Assembly: GCF_024029335.1 (NCBI RefSeq)
Contig: NZ_CP097116.1
Location: forward strand, 1,054,001-1,118,000
Direction of reading: 5' to 3'
DNA: 64,000 nucleotides
Origin: Fructilactobacillus myrtifloralis
GTDB lineage: Bacteria; Bacillota; Bacilli; Lactobacillales; Lactobacillaceae
The notes below the pieces were generated by a model that saw nothing but the letters and a program-made list of their open reading frames with translations, did no database searches and was not told where the DNA came from. Of the stretch, positions 18,855 to 28,300 are shown piece after piece. A program made the position numbers and the translations under genes. Each line of letters starts with the position of its first letter. Position 1 is the stretch's first letter.

Positions 18855-18871
18855 AGTCAAAAAAGGTCAAA
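18855..18871. promoter_or_regulatory. CtsR operator
   Basis: AGTCAAAAAAGGTCAAA matches the CtsR heptad direct repeat (A/G)GTCAAA-NAN-(A/G)GTCAAA exactly. A further half-site TGTCAAA lies at 18881. CtsR represses clp genes in Firmicutes until heat inactivates it, so clpL is the expected target; the divergent LCP gene could also be affected. Confidence 0.85.
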
Positions 18872-19007
18872 TTTTTGAAATGTCAAAGTAACATAAGTTA
18901 ATGATGCTCGCAAGACCCGCGGGAATTGAATGTTTTAAAAACTGCCGTAGTTTGGTAAACTGTAAGTATTGTCGTTTACAGATAAGTAGATAAAGGAGAT
19001 TTTCAGG

Positions 19008-19997
19008 ATGGAAGAAAGTCGGTTACAGCGAGATCAACAGCCGAAGAAATCGCATCATACTAGAAATATTATTTTGACGATTATTCTGGTCCTGTTGTTA
19101 GGGGTAGTAGCATTTGGATCCTACAAATACTTTGCCGTTAAGAACGCCGTTGACAAATCTTATAACAGCGCAGGAATGAAAAAAGAACGGGACACAAAGG
19201 CCCTCCTTAAGAACAAAAAACCCATTTCAATTCTATTAATGGGAACGGATACCGGTGAACTGGGACGGAAATATAAAGGTCGGACGGATACCATGATGGT
19301 GGTAACCATTAACCCCCAGCAACACAAAACGTTAATCACTAGTATTCCGCGGGATACGGCCGTTAACATCCCTGGATTTGCTGATCAATCACCAGCTAAA
19401 ATCAATGCCGCTTACGCTTACGGAAGTGCCAAGACCGCAATTCAAACGGTGCAACAAATGTTAAACGTGCCGATTGATTATTACGCCATGATTAATATGA
19501 AGGGACTCGTCCAAATTGTTGATCAAGTGGGGGGAGTGACCATCGAACCCGAATTAACTTTCGATTACGAGGGCTACCACTTCACGAAGGGGCAACCAAC
19601 CAAGATGGACGGGAAAAAGGCGCTTGCTTACTCCCGGATGCGGTACGATGATCCGCGCGGTGACTTTGGTCGGGAACAACGGCAACGCCAGCTGCTTGAG
19701 GGAGTCGTTACCAAGAGTGGTTCGGTTACTTCATTGTTAAACCAAGGTTTCATTGATTCAATTGCCCAAAACACCCAAACCGACTTACAATTTTCTGATT
19801 TATCGGCAATTGCGACCGGTTACTTATCCGGACGGAAAAACATTGAGAACACTTATTTAAGTGGTCAATCAGGTGAAATGATTGATGGTCAGGATATGGA
19901 AGTTACTCCCCAAAATGAGTTGCAAAAAACAACCAACCAGATTCGTAACAGTCTTGACTTGCCAAGTGCAACCACTGGAAAGATTGCTTTGAATTAA
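19008..19997 (+). CDS. LCP (LytR-CpsA-Psr) family wall glycopolymer ligase
   Basis: The 329-residue protein has a cytoplasmic basic N-terminus, one membrane segment (about residues 22-45) and an external LCP domain. Conserved elements are LLMGTDTGELGRKYKGRTD, TSIPRDTAVNIPG, INMKGLVQIVDQVGGV and AYSRMRYDDPRGDFGREQRQ, with the Arg/Asp residues that hold the polyprenyl pyrophosphate. LCP enzymes transfer wall teichoic acid or capsule from lipid carrier to peptidoglycan. The ATG has AAAGGAG upstream, and a TGGTAAACT extended -10 lies near 18952. It heads the plus-strand polysaccharide cluster. Confidence 0.92.
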   Translation: MEESRLQRDQQPKKSHHTRNIILTIILVLLLGVVAFGSYKYFAVKNAVDKSYNSAGMKKERDTKALLKNKKPISILLMGTDTGELGRKYKGRTDTMMVVTINPQQHKTLITSIPRDTAVNIPGFADQSPAKINAAYAYGSAKTAIQTVQQMLNVPIDYYAMINMKGLVQIVDQVGGVTIEPELTFDYEGYHFTKGQPTKMDGKKALAYSRMRYDDPRGDFGREQRQRQLLEGVVTKSGSVTSLLNQGFIDSIAQNTQTDLQFSDLSAIATGYLSGRKNIENTYLSGQSGEMIDGQDMEVTPQNELQKTTNQIRNSLDLPSATTGKIALN

Positions 19998-20013
19998 AGG
20001 AGAATATGGTTAA

Positions 20014-20676
20014 ATGGAATATTCTAATTTGCAATATTTTTTATTCAGGTTGGCGAACATCTTAAGTGGACGCTCATTGATTATTATCGTGGCTATCATT
20101 ATGATGGTTGGATTTGTCATTTTCTTTAGCTATGACATTTGGAACAACGGTCCCGTTTTTTTGGATAACGATGAGCCAACGGCGAAGAACAAACATGGTC
20201 GTAAAAATAACAAAATTGATAAGAAAGAATTAGCGATGATTCTAATTCCACTAATTCTGGTATTTGGAATTTTTACGGTTAAGTCAATTGTTTCTCGAGT
20301 TGATAGCCCGGCAACGATTACTAATGATTCGAAACGGGTACTAGCAACCCGGGGACGGGTGGTTGACATTGACCGAAAAGACGGGGCAGTGTTAATCGCT
20401 ACTAATGCTCAAAAACGGCAACGACCGCTGCTTGCCAAGTTAAATGGTCGGTTGGTATTACCATATTCGCCCAAACCAGTTTTTATGTACGATGGTCTAA
20501 GTCTCAATCGGAATACTCTACTTGATTTACAAGTTGGAGATCCAGTTAACGTTTGGGTTCATCCGTTTAAAATGAAATATAAAAATTATTCTAATTTCCC
20601 CGAAACCAAGAATGCGAAAGATGAAGTTAATTTTTTGAATAAGGCGAAAGTTAATGGAGAGGTATCTAAACGATAG
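20014..20676 (+). CDS. Membrane protein of unknown function in polysaccharide cluster
   Basis: I do not recognise this 220-residue protein. It has two hydrophobic segments (about residues 20-42 and 73-92) separated by a charged Lys/Asn-rich loop, then a soluble C-terminal domain of about 125 residues. That domain contains RVLATRGRVVDIDRKDGAVLIAT and LLDLQVGDPVNVWVHPFKM, which reads like a small beta-barrel (OB- or NfeD-like) domain. The AAAGGAG site is 11 bases from the ATG. It lies 16 bases after the LCP gene and 33 before the polymerase, so it is likely part of polysaccharide export or attachment. It does not look like a Wzd/Wze chain-length regulator. Confidence 0.6.
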   Translation: MEYSNLQYFLFRLANILSGRSLIIIVAIIMMVGFVIFFSYDIWNNGPVFLDNDEPTAKNKHGRKNNKIDKKELAMILIPLILVFGIFTVKSIVSRVDSPATITNDSKRVLATRGRVVDIDRKDGAVLIATNAQKRQRPLLAKLNGRLVLPYSPKPVFMYDGLSLNRNTLLDLQVGDPVNVWVHPFKMKYKNYSNFPETKNAKDEVNFLNKAKVNGEVSKR

Positions 20677-20709
20677 ATATCATTTAAATCTAGGAAAGGA
20701 ATTGATTAG

Positions 20710-21885
20710 TTGAAGATCTTGAATAAGCTGAAAACCATTAGCGTCAAAAATCAATTGTTTCTTGTTGCTTTTGCTTTGTTAGTTATTAGTGCCAATTTTC
20801 GTTATACGACGTTTCCCCACACATTTGCTGGATTCACTAAAGTGTGTGTTGTGTTGGAATATTTTTCGATTTTGTTAGTGGTGGGCAAGACGTTGTTTTT
20901 GGACAACTTAACCCGAAAACAAAAAGTGATTTTTGTTGTAATTGGTTTGCTACTAGTTATATCTGCTAAAATTTCAAAGTCACATGATTTGGTTAATTCC
21001 TATTTTTTCATTTGTGCCTCAACTGGAATTAGCCTCAGAAAGATTTTTAAAACATCATTTGTGTATATGACGATTGCACTGGTCTTTACGGTGGTCGCTG
21101 CTCTAAGTGGATTGATTATTAATTTAATTTACGTGCGTAACGGAATTTTCCGGTTTTCGCTAGGTGAAGGGTACACCACGGTGCTTTCTTCAATCATTTT
21201 CTTTATTTTGGCCTCTATTGCTGCGTTTAATTTAGCGAGTCGAAATAAAAAAACGATCATTATGATTTTTAGTCTAATTTTTCTCCTATCGTTCGTGGTA
21301 TATCAAATTACTGATACGAGAACTGATTTAATTTGTATGTTATTGCTGTCATTTGTAACTTTGTGGCGGTATTATGGTAATTTCTTGAAGAATAAATTTG
21401 TCAGAGGATTTATCTTGATCTCACCAGCACTGGTGTTTCTATGGACCCTAATCTCTGCCTATTTTTTCAATCCCCAAAGTGAAGCTTGGCAAAAATTGAA
21501 TCAGCTCTTTAGTAATCGGTTGTCGTTAGTTTCAGAGGCGACAATTAAATATCCAATCAAATTTTTAGGGCGCTACATTGTCGAACATGGGAATGGAAAC
21601 TCACTCAAGCCGGTCTTGCATTACTTTTACATTGATTCTTCTTTTTCAAGAGTGTTATTTTTAAACGGATTGTTTGCATTTATATTTTTATACATTGTTA
21701 TTCAGTTTGCTTTTTATTTAATCATTAAGAAGAACCAGCCACTTTATACAGCCCTCAGCTTGATCTTAGTGATTATTTTCATCGAAGGAACCTTTTCTTC
21801 TATGATTTTAAGTGTCGGGTTTAATTCAATTTTATTTATTCTTAACATTATTTTGAGTAAGAAAGGAACTTTAACTTATGACTGA
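20710..21885 (+). CDS. Wzy-like polysaccharide polymerase / O-antigen ligase-type membrane protein
   Basis: The 391-residue, very hydrophobic and AT-rich gene product has about ten membrane segments with a larger loop near residues 250-310, as in Wzy polymerases. No sharp motif is available for this divergent group, so the call rests on topology and on position between LCP and glf-wzx. The start is TTG at 20710 with AAAGGAA upstream. The stop overlaps the glf ATG by 8 bases. Confidence 0.7.
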   Translation: MKILNKLKTISVKNQLFLVAFALLVISANFRYTTFPHTFAGFTKVCVVLEYFSILLVVGKTLFLDNLTRKQKVIFVVIGLLLVISAKISKSHDLVNSYFFICASTGISLRKIFKTSFVYMTIALVFTVVAALSGLIINLIYVRNGIFRFSLGEGYTTVLSSIIFFILASIAAFNLASRNKKTIIMIFSLIFLLSFVVYQITDTRTDLICMLLLSFVTLWRYYGNFLKNKFVRGFILISPALVFLWTLISAYFFNPQSEAWQKLNQLFSNRLSLVSEATIKYPIKFLGRYIVEHGNGNSLKPVLHYFYIDSSFSRVLFLNGLFAFIFLYIVIQFAFYLIIKKNQPLYTALSLILVIIFIEGTFSSMILSVGFNSILFILNIILSKKGTLTYD

Positions 21886-22996
21886 TTATCTAGTAGTTGG
21901 TTCGGGATTATTTGGCTCAACATTTGCATACGAAGCGGCGAAACGCGGGAACCACGTGGAAGTGATTGAAAAACGGGATCACGTGGCCGGTAACATTTAC
22001 ACTAAAGAAGTGGAAGGGATCCAGGTTCACCAGTTTGGCGCCCACATTTTCCATACTAAAATGAAAGATATTTGGGAATATGTACAGCAATTTGCGGAAT
22101 TTAATAACTACATTAACAGTCCGGTGGCCAACTATCATGGTGAAATTTATAACCTGCCCTTTAACATGAACACCTTTAACAAACTGTGGGGGGTCCGGAC
22201 GCCCGCTGAAGCTCAGGCTAAAATTGAAGAACAAAAGCAAAACGCTAACGTACCGGAGAAACCGACTAACCTAGAAGAACAAGCGCTCTCCTTAGTGGGG
22301 ACGGATATCTACGAAAAGTTGATCAAGGGGTACACCGAAAAGCAGTGGGGACGCAAGGCAGTTGACCTGCCATCGTTTATTATTCGGCGGATTCCCGTCC
22401 GGTTTATTTATGACAATAACTACTTTAGTGATCCCTACCAGGGAATTCCCAAGGGGGGTTACACGCAGATCATTGAAAAGATGTTAGCCAGTGATTTAAT
22501 TGACGTGAAGGTTAATACGGATTTCTTTGACCACAAAGATGAGTATCTGCAGTCCGGGAAACGGATTATTTTCACGGGAATGATTGATCAATTCTTTGAT
22601 TATGCCCTCGGTGAATTAGAGTACCGGAGCTTACGGTTTGAAACCGAAGTGAAGGACGTTGATAACTACCAAGGAAACGCGGTAGTTAACTATACCGACG
22701 CAGAAACTCCCTTTACGCGGGTGATTGAGCACAAGCACTTTGAGTTTGGCAAAGGAAACAAGGGCAAAACGGTTATCACTCACGAATATCCCAAGGACTG
22801 GAGTCGGGGTGACGAACCTTACTATCCAATTGATAACAAACAGAATCGCTCTTTATACAAACAGTACACTGATCTAGCCAACCAAGCAGCTGAAAACGTG
22901 GTCTTTGGGGGCCGTTTAGGTCAATACCGGTACTACAACATGGATCAAACAATTATGGCTGCCTTGCGCTTGGTCAAAACGGAATTTGGTGAGTAA
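21878..22996 (+). CDS. glf: UDP-galactopyranose mutase
   Basis: At 372 residues this flavoenzyme interconverts UDP-galactopyranose and UDP-galactofuranose. The FAD Rossmann motif GSGLFGSTFAYEAAKRG is at residues 8-24, followed by EKRDHVAGNIYT, HQFGAHIFHT and the active-site region EKQWGRKAVDLPS. The C-terminal GRLGQYRYYNMDQTI is typical. Base composition is clearly higher in G+C than in the flanking polymerase and flippase genes (28 of 60 in the line at 22201, compared with visibly AT-rich neighbours). Confidence 0.96.
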   Translation: MTDYLVVGSGLFGSTFAYEAAKRGNHVEVIEKRDHVAGNIYTKEVEGIQVHQFGAHIFHTKMKDIWEYVQQFAEFNNYINSPVANYHGEIYNLPFNMNTFNKLWGVRTPAEAQAKIEEQKQNANVPEKPTNLEEQALSLVGTDIYEKLIKGYTEKQWGRKAVDLPSFIIRRIPVRFIYDNNYFSDPYQGIPKGGYTQIIEKMLASDLIDVKVNTDFFDHKDEYLQSGKRIIFTGMIDQFFDYALGELEYRSLRFETEVKDVDNYQGNAVVNYTDAETPFTRVIEHKHFEFGKGNKGKTVITHEYPKDWSRGDEPYYPIDNKQNRSLYKQYTDLANQAAENVVFGGRLGQYRYYNMDQTIMAALRLVKTEFGE

Positions 22997-23001
22997 TTAG
23001 G

Positions 23002-24423
23002 ATGAAAGTAATTAAAAATTACTTATATAATGCTTTTTATCAAATTTTTGTCTTGCTGGTGCCATTATTAACAACTCCGTATTTAGCTCGAGTCCTTGGG
23101 CCCCACGGAGTTGGAATTAATGAGTTTACCAATGCTAACATGCAGTACTTTATTATTTTCGGTAGTATCGGAGTAGCAATTTATGGGAACCGCCAAATTG
23201 CTTATGTAAGGGAAAACCGCCAAAAGTTAACGAATACTTTTTATGAAATTTTCTTCATGAAGATTATCACGGTTGGGATTGCATATATTGCTTTCTTTGT
23301 GTTTTTAATGTTAATTCATCGATTTCGCCAGTACTACTTGGCGCAATCTTTTGCATTATTAGCAGCAGCTTTTGACATTTCATGGTTCTTTCAGGGAGTA
23401 GAAGATTTCGCTGTTACCGTGGTCCGTAATTTTTTAGTGAAAATTACCACGTTAGTTTTGATTTTTACCTTTGTTAAATCGTATGATGATCTCTTTTTGT
23501 ATATTTTAATTCTATCGCTTTCTTTACTGGCCGGGAATTTAACGATGTTTCCTAGTCTCAAACGATTTATTGGGAAACCCCAATGGAATAAATTGAGATT
23601 ATTTCGCCATTTTTTACCTTCGTTGGTTCTTTTTATTCCAGAAATTGCAACGCAAATTTACTTATATGTGAATAAAACGATGCTTGGAGTTATGACGAAT
23701 GTAACGACCTCTGGATATTTTGGTCAATCCGATAAAATTGTTAAAATGTCATTAGCGGTTGTAACGGCAACCGGGTTAGTGATGCTACCGCATGTTTCTA
23801 ACGCGTATAAAAATGGTGATCACGCTAAGGTCCAAAAGTATTTGTACACTAGTTTTGAATTTGTGACAGCCATCGCTGTTCCATTGGCGTGCGGAATTGC
23901 TGCGATTGCCCCAGTTTTAGTTCCACTGTTTCTTTCTAGTCGCTTTACGGCTGTCATTCCATTATTAATGATTGAATCAGGAGTGGTGCTTTTGATTGGC
24001 TGGAGTAACGTTATTGGAGTTCAATATTTAGTTCCAACTGGTCAAAATGCTAAGTATAATTATTCTGTAATTATTGGTGCCGTTTGCAATATTATTGCAA
24101 ACGTTCCGCTTATTATTTTATGGGGAGCAGTTGGGACCGCAATTGCAACGGTGATTTCAGAAATTGCAGTTACTGCTTACCAATTATATTCAATCCGAAA
24201 TCAGGTTAGTATGACACGCTTATTCTCTGGATACTGGCAATACTTATTTGCAGGGCTTGTCATGTTTTGGTTGGTATTTGGTTTAGGAGTTAAATTAAAA
24301 TCAACTTGGACAATGCTGATTTTAGAAATCTTGGTTGGGATGGTATGTTACCTAGGATTTCTACTGATTTTAAGGCCAAAATTAGTGCGTGAAACCATTG
24401 CGAAGGTTCGTAACAAACGATAA
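23002..24423 (+). CDS. Wzx-like oligosaccharide flippase
   Basis: The 473-residue protein has 12-14 membrane segments and the polysaccharide-synthesis MATE-superfamily opening NYLYNAFYQIFVLLVPLLTT followed by PYLARVLGPHGVG. It flips undecaprenyl-linked repeat units across the membrane. The ATG follows glf by five bases (GTGAGTAATTAGG before the start gives a modest ribosome site). A terminator follows, ending the LCP-to-wzx unit. Confidence 0.9.
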   Translation: MKVIKNYLYNAFYQIFVLLVPLLTTPYLARVLGPHGVGINEFTNANMQYFIIFGSIGVAIYGNRQIAYVRENRQKLTNTFYEIFFMKIITVGIAYIAFFVFLMLIHRFRQYYLAQSFALLAAAFDISWFFQGVEDFAVTVVRNFLVKITTLVLIFTFVKSYDDLFLYILILSLSLLAGNLTMFPSLKRFIGKPQWNKLRLFRHFLPSLVLFIPEIATQIYLYVNKTMLGVMTNVTTSGYFGQSDKIVKMSLAVVTATGLVMLPHVSNAYKNGDHAKVQKYLYTSFEFVTAIAVPLACGIAAIAPVLVPLFLSSRFTAVIPLLMIESGVVLLIGWSNVIGVQYLVPTGQNAKYNYSVIIGAVCNIIANVPLIILWGAVGTAIATVISEIAVTAYQLYSIRNQVSMTRLFSGYWQYLFAGLVMFWLVFGLGVKLKSTWTMLILEILVGMVCYLGFLLILRPKLVRETIAKVRNKR

Positions 24424-24436
24424 AATTTAAGTAGTT

Positions 24437-24463
24437 AAACCGTCTGAGCTAGACGGTTTTTTT
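24437..24463 (+). terminator. Terminator after the flippase gene
   Basis: AAACCGTCT/AGACGGTTT stem with a four-base loop followed by seven T. Confidence 0.88.
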
Positions 24464-24551
24464 AGATTTAATTGTTTTACGTAACGTGGGAATAAATAAA
24501 GGCAGTGCTGATGTGGAGCCGCTAAATTAATTTTAATTACGGCTTTATTTT

Positions 24552-24560
24552 TGGTATGAT
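24552..24560 (+). promoter_or_regulatory. Extended -10 for the priming transferase
   Basis: TGGTATGAT, 40 bases before the chosen TTG start; the -35 is weak. It lies behind the flippase terminator, so this gene has its own promoter. Confidence 0.5.
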
Positions 24561-24599
24561 GAAGATACTACTAATTGGGCTTGAATATAGGTGAATATC

Positions 24600-25262
24600 T
24601 TGAAAGAAAATCATGAAAATAAAATCTGGTTAGATAAAAAAGCGGTACAAGATCGGCCGTTTTATTTTTCGGTTAAACGAATTACTGATTTATTCTTAAG
24701 TGTAATTGGAGTAATTTTGCTTAGTCCAGTGTTTTTAATTGTGGGCATACTAGTTAAATTTGATGGATCACATGGCAAGATTTTGTATGTTCAAGAGCGA
24801 GTTGGCTTGAACGAGCAACCATTTAGAATGTATAAATTTCGTTCAATGATCCCAGATGCGGATCAAAAGTTGCAGACTTTAAAAAACAAGAATGAAGTTA
24901 ACGGCGCCATGTTTAAGATTAAAGAGGATCCGCGAATTACAAAAGTGGGAAAATTCATTCGGAAATACAGTTTAGATGAACTCCCGCAACTTTTTAACGT
25001 GATTAAAGGTGACATGTCATTAGTAGGACCTCGTCCACCGTTACCAAGTGAAGTGGCTGACTATACTGATTACGATCGGCAAAGATTGTGGGTAAAGCCT
25101 GGATGTACAGGGCTATGGCAAGTCACAGAACGTAATAATACGGATTTTAACGGGGCCGTTCGAATTGACTTAGAATACATTAAAAAAAGTAGTTTCAAAT
25201 TTGACTTACTAATTATTATAAAAACGGTTAAAATTATGATAAAGCCTAATGCTGCATATTAG
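24600..25262 (+). CDS. Undecaprenyl-phosphate sugar phosphotransferase (priming enzyme)
   Basis: This 220-residue bacterial sugar transferase is of the short type with one membrane helix (KRITDLFLSVIGVILLSPVF). Signatures are LYVQERVGLNEQPFRMYKFRSM, KVGKFIRKYSLDELPQL and GDMSLVGPRPP, then WVKPGCTGLWQV. It puts the first sugar phosphate on undecaprenyl phosphate. Start choice: TTG 24600 has AGGTG seven bases upstream; the in-frame GTG at 24591 overlaps that site. It stands alone between a terminator and the hydrolase gene. Confidence 0.9.
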   Translation: MKENHENKIWLDKKAVQDRPFYFSVKRITDLFLSVIGVILLSPVFLIVGILVKFDGSHGKILYVQERVGLNEQPFRMYKFRSMIPDADQKLQTLKNKNEVNGAMFKIKEDPRITKVGKFIRKYSLDELPQLFNVIKGDMSLVGPRPPLPSEVADYTDYDRQRLWVKPGCTGLWQVTERNNTDFNGAVRIDLEYIKKSSFKFDLLIIIKTVKIMIKPNAAY

Positions 25263-25391
25263 GCAGTAATTAAATAAATTCAAATTGGGATTATTTCGAG
25301 TGAAGGGGTCATTATGACATAATCAAAATTTAAGGATTATGACAGTTTAAATCGAAGGATGCATTCGGTTATTAATAAAAAGGAGACTAAA

Positions 25392-28300
25392 ATGAAGCAG
25401 TATCAAAGGAATCGGCAATTAATGATTAATGACACTAGAGAAGAAAAATTAAGGCATAAATTAGTTAAAAGTAAGAAAGGGTGGTTAACCTTTTCTTTAA
25501 GTACGATTTTTGCTGTTGGATTAGCCTTTGGAACTGGAAATCTAACTGTTTCAGCGGATCAGACGGGGGTAGCGACTACCCAACAACAATCGGTAGCTAA
25601 CAATCAAAATGCACCAGCACCAGCACCAACTGATAGCACAGCTATCACTACTGATAACCAAGTAAATGGCAGTAAACCTGAAAATGATCAGGAAGTAACT
25701 ACAACACAAAGTTCTGCTGACGGAAAGAAAGCGGCCGATCCGGTAGTTGCAGAAAACAACGGCGGACAAACCTCCCCAACTACCGAAACTAAAGTAAATA
25801 ATACGACTGAACCAACAGATAATCATTTAGACAATCAACAACAGACCAAGAGTGAAGCATCAGAACAACAACAAACTCCAGATGCGACCGCTGAGCAACA
25901 ACAAGCTGAAGTTAAGCAGAACGATGAACCTGATAACACCACTACATCAACAAACACTACTCAGCAAACTAAAGATAGTGATGTAAAAGCAACTACTGAT
26001 GAAACTAATTCAGTGAATAGTCAGCAAAAGACTAAGGACGACCAGCCACAATCGGGTGAGGAGCAAGCAGAAGCTGGTTCACAAACCGTTTCTAACCCAA
26101 AGGAAACAGATAAAACTAGTGAGCAAGCTACTACGGCTAATGAAAGTGAATCCCAGTCGACGCAGCAAGCTGATACCAAATTACCAGTAGCAAGTACTGA
26201 ACCGGAAAATAAACAATCTGAACAATCACAACCAGTAAATAATGCTACTAGCGTTAAAATTGATCCGGTTTTAAGTAGTCAATTACACACTAATTTGGCT
26301 TCTACTAATTATCGGCAGTTTATTGATTCGTTGGCTGCTGGAGCAATCGAAACTTGGCATCGGTATGGGGTTTTGCCTAGTATTTCGATTGCACAAGGAA
26401 TTTTAGAAAGTGGTTGGGGAAGTAGCACTCCCGGAAATAATCTATTTGGAATTAAGGGTTCTTATAATGGTCAATATGTAACTGTTCAAACGCGGGAATG
26501 GATTAATGGTCGGTACGTTACAATTTATGATCGGTTTCGTGCTTACCCATCATTTAAAGAAAGTATTTTAGACCACGGAGCCTTTTTAGCCAATAACCCA
26601 CGGTATGCTAATTTGCTGCATAATAGAAACTATGCAGAAGTGGCTAGATTATTGCAGGCTGACGGCTATGCCACCGATCCTAACTATGCTTCATCTCTAA
26701 TTGGGATTATTCGTTATAATAAATTGGACCAATATGATTCGCAGGCCGATTTTGTTATTAATGCAGAAAAGTTTGCCAATGCTGATGGGGACTGGACGTT
26801 TAGTCAATCAGCCCCAATTTACTGGGCGCCTTCTCAAAATGCTTACAAATACGGTGAATTTCACTCTGGTTGGTCAGTTCACTACAATGGGACTTGGTAT
26901 GACCAAGAACATAACTTAACTTGGTTACGTTATGCCGATAGTAATGGAACGCACTATGTACCTCGCTATGGTTTTAACGTTAATGATGTGAACGTTAATA
27001 CGAATGAAAGTGGAACGTGGACGTTTAGCCAATCATCACCAATTTATAATGGAGCACCTTCCCATGAAGCAGATCAGTACGGCGAATTTAAACCTGGTTG
27101 GACCGTCGAATATTCTGGAACAGTTGATCTAGATGGGACAACATGGTTACGTTATTTTGATGGGAATGGAGTTCACTATGTGCCTAAGGTAGGCTTTAAT
27201 GTAAATAGTATTCCATTAAATAATGAGAGTGGAACATGGACATTTAGTCAGACTGCACCAATTTATAATGGGGCTCCATCTGAACAAGCGGATCATTATG
27301 GTGAATTTCATGCTGGTTGGACCGTTGAGTATGCTGGTACAATTGATTTTGACGGGACTACATGGTTACGTTACTTCGACAGCAACGGGGTTCACTATGT
27401 GCCTAAGGTAGGCTTTAATGTAAGTAGTGTTCCGCTGAACAACGAAAGTGGAACATGGACGTTTAGTGAATCAGCGCCAATTTATAGTGGTGCGCCTTCA
27501 TATCAAGCTGATCATTATGGAGATTTTCATGCCGGCTGGACGGTTAATTATGCTGGAACGGTTGATTTCAACGGAACTACTTGGTTACGATATTTTGACG
27601 GCAACGGGGTTCATTACGTTCCTAAAGTCGGGGTTAATGTAAACAATCTTCCACTTAAAGACGAAAATGGAACATGGACGTTTAGTGAACCAGCATCAAT
27701 TTATAGTGGAGCCCCATCTGATCAAGCTGATCATTATGGAGAATTTCATGCTGGCTGGACGGTTAATTACGCTGGAACGGTTGATTTCAACGGAACTACG
27801 TGGTTACGCTACTTTGATAGTAATGGTGCTCATTATGTTCCCAAAGTTGGGGTTAACGTAAACAGCCTTCCGGTTAAAGATGAAAACGGAACTTGGACAT
27901 TTAGTGAACCGGCACCAATTTATAGTGGAGCCCCATCTGATCAAGCTGATCATTATGGCGATTTCCACGCGGGTTGGACAGTTGATTACACGGGAACCGT
28001 TGACTTTAACGGCATTACATGGTTACGTTACTTTGACGGGAATGGGGTTCATTACGTTCCCAAAGTTGGAGTTAATGTTAATGATCTTCCAGTTAAGGAT
28101 GAGAATGGAACCTGGGAATTCAGCCAGGCAGCACCAATTTATAGTGGAGCCCCAACCGCACAAGCAGAACATTATGGAGCATTTCTTCCCGGTTGGAAGG
28201 TTAATTACACTGGAACAGTTGATTTTAATGGAACTACATGGTTGCGTTATTTCGATGGTAAGGGTGTCCACTATGTTCCCGCTGTTGGATTTAATGTCCA

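Noticed and set aside
25359-25391. Earlier ATG start for the wall hydrolase
   Set aside because: AAGGAG sits inside this stretch and is correctly spaced only from the ATG at 25392.
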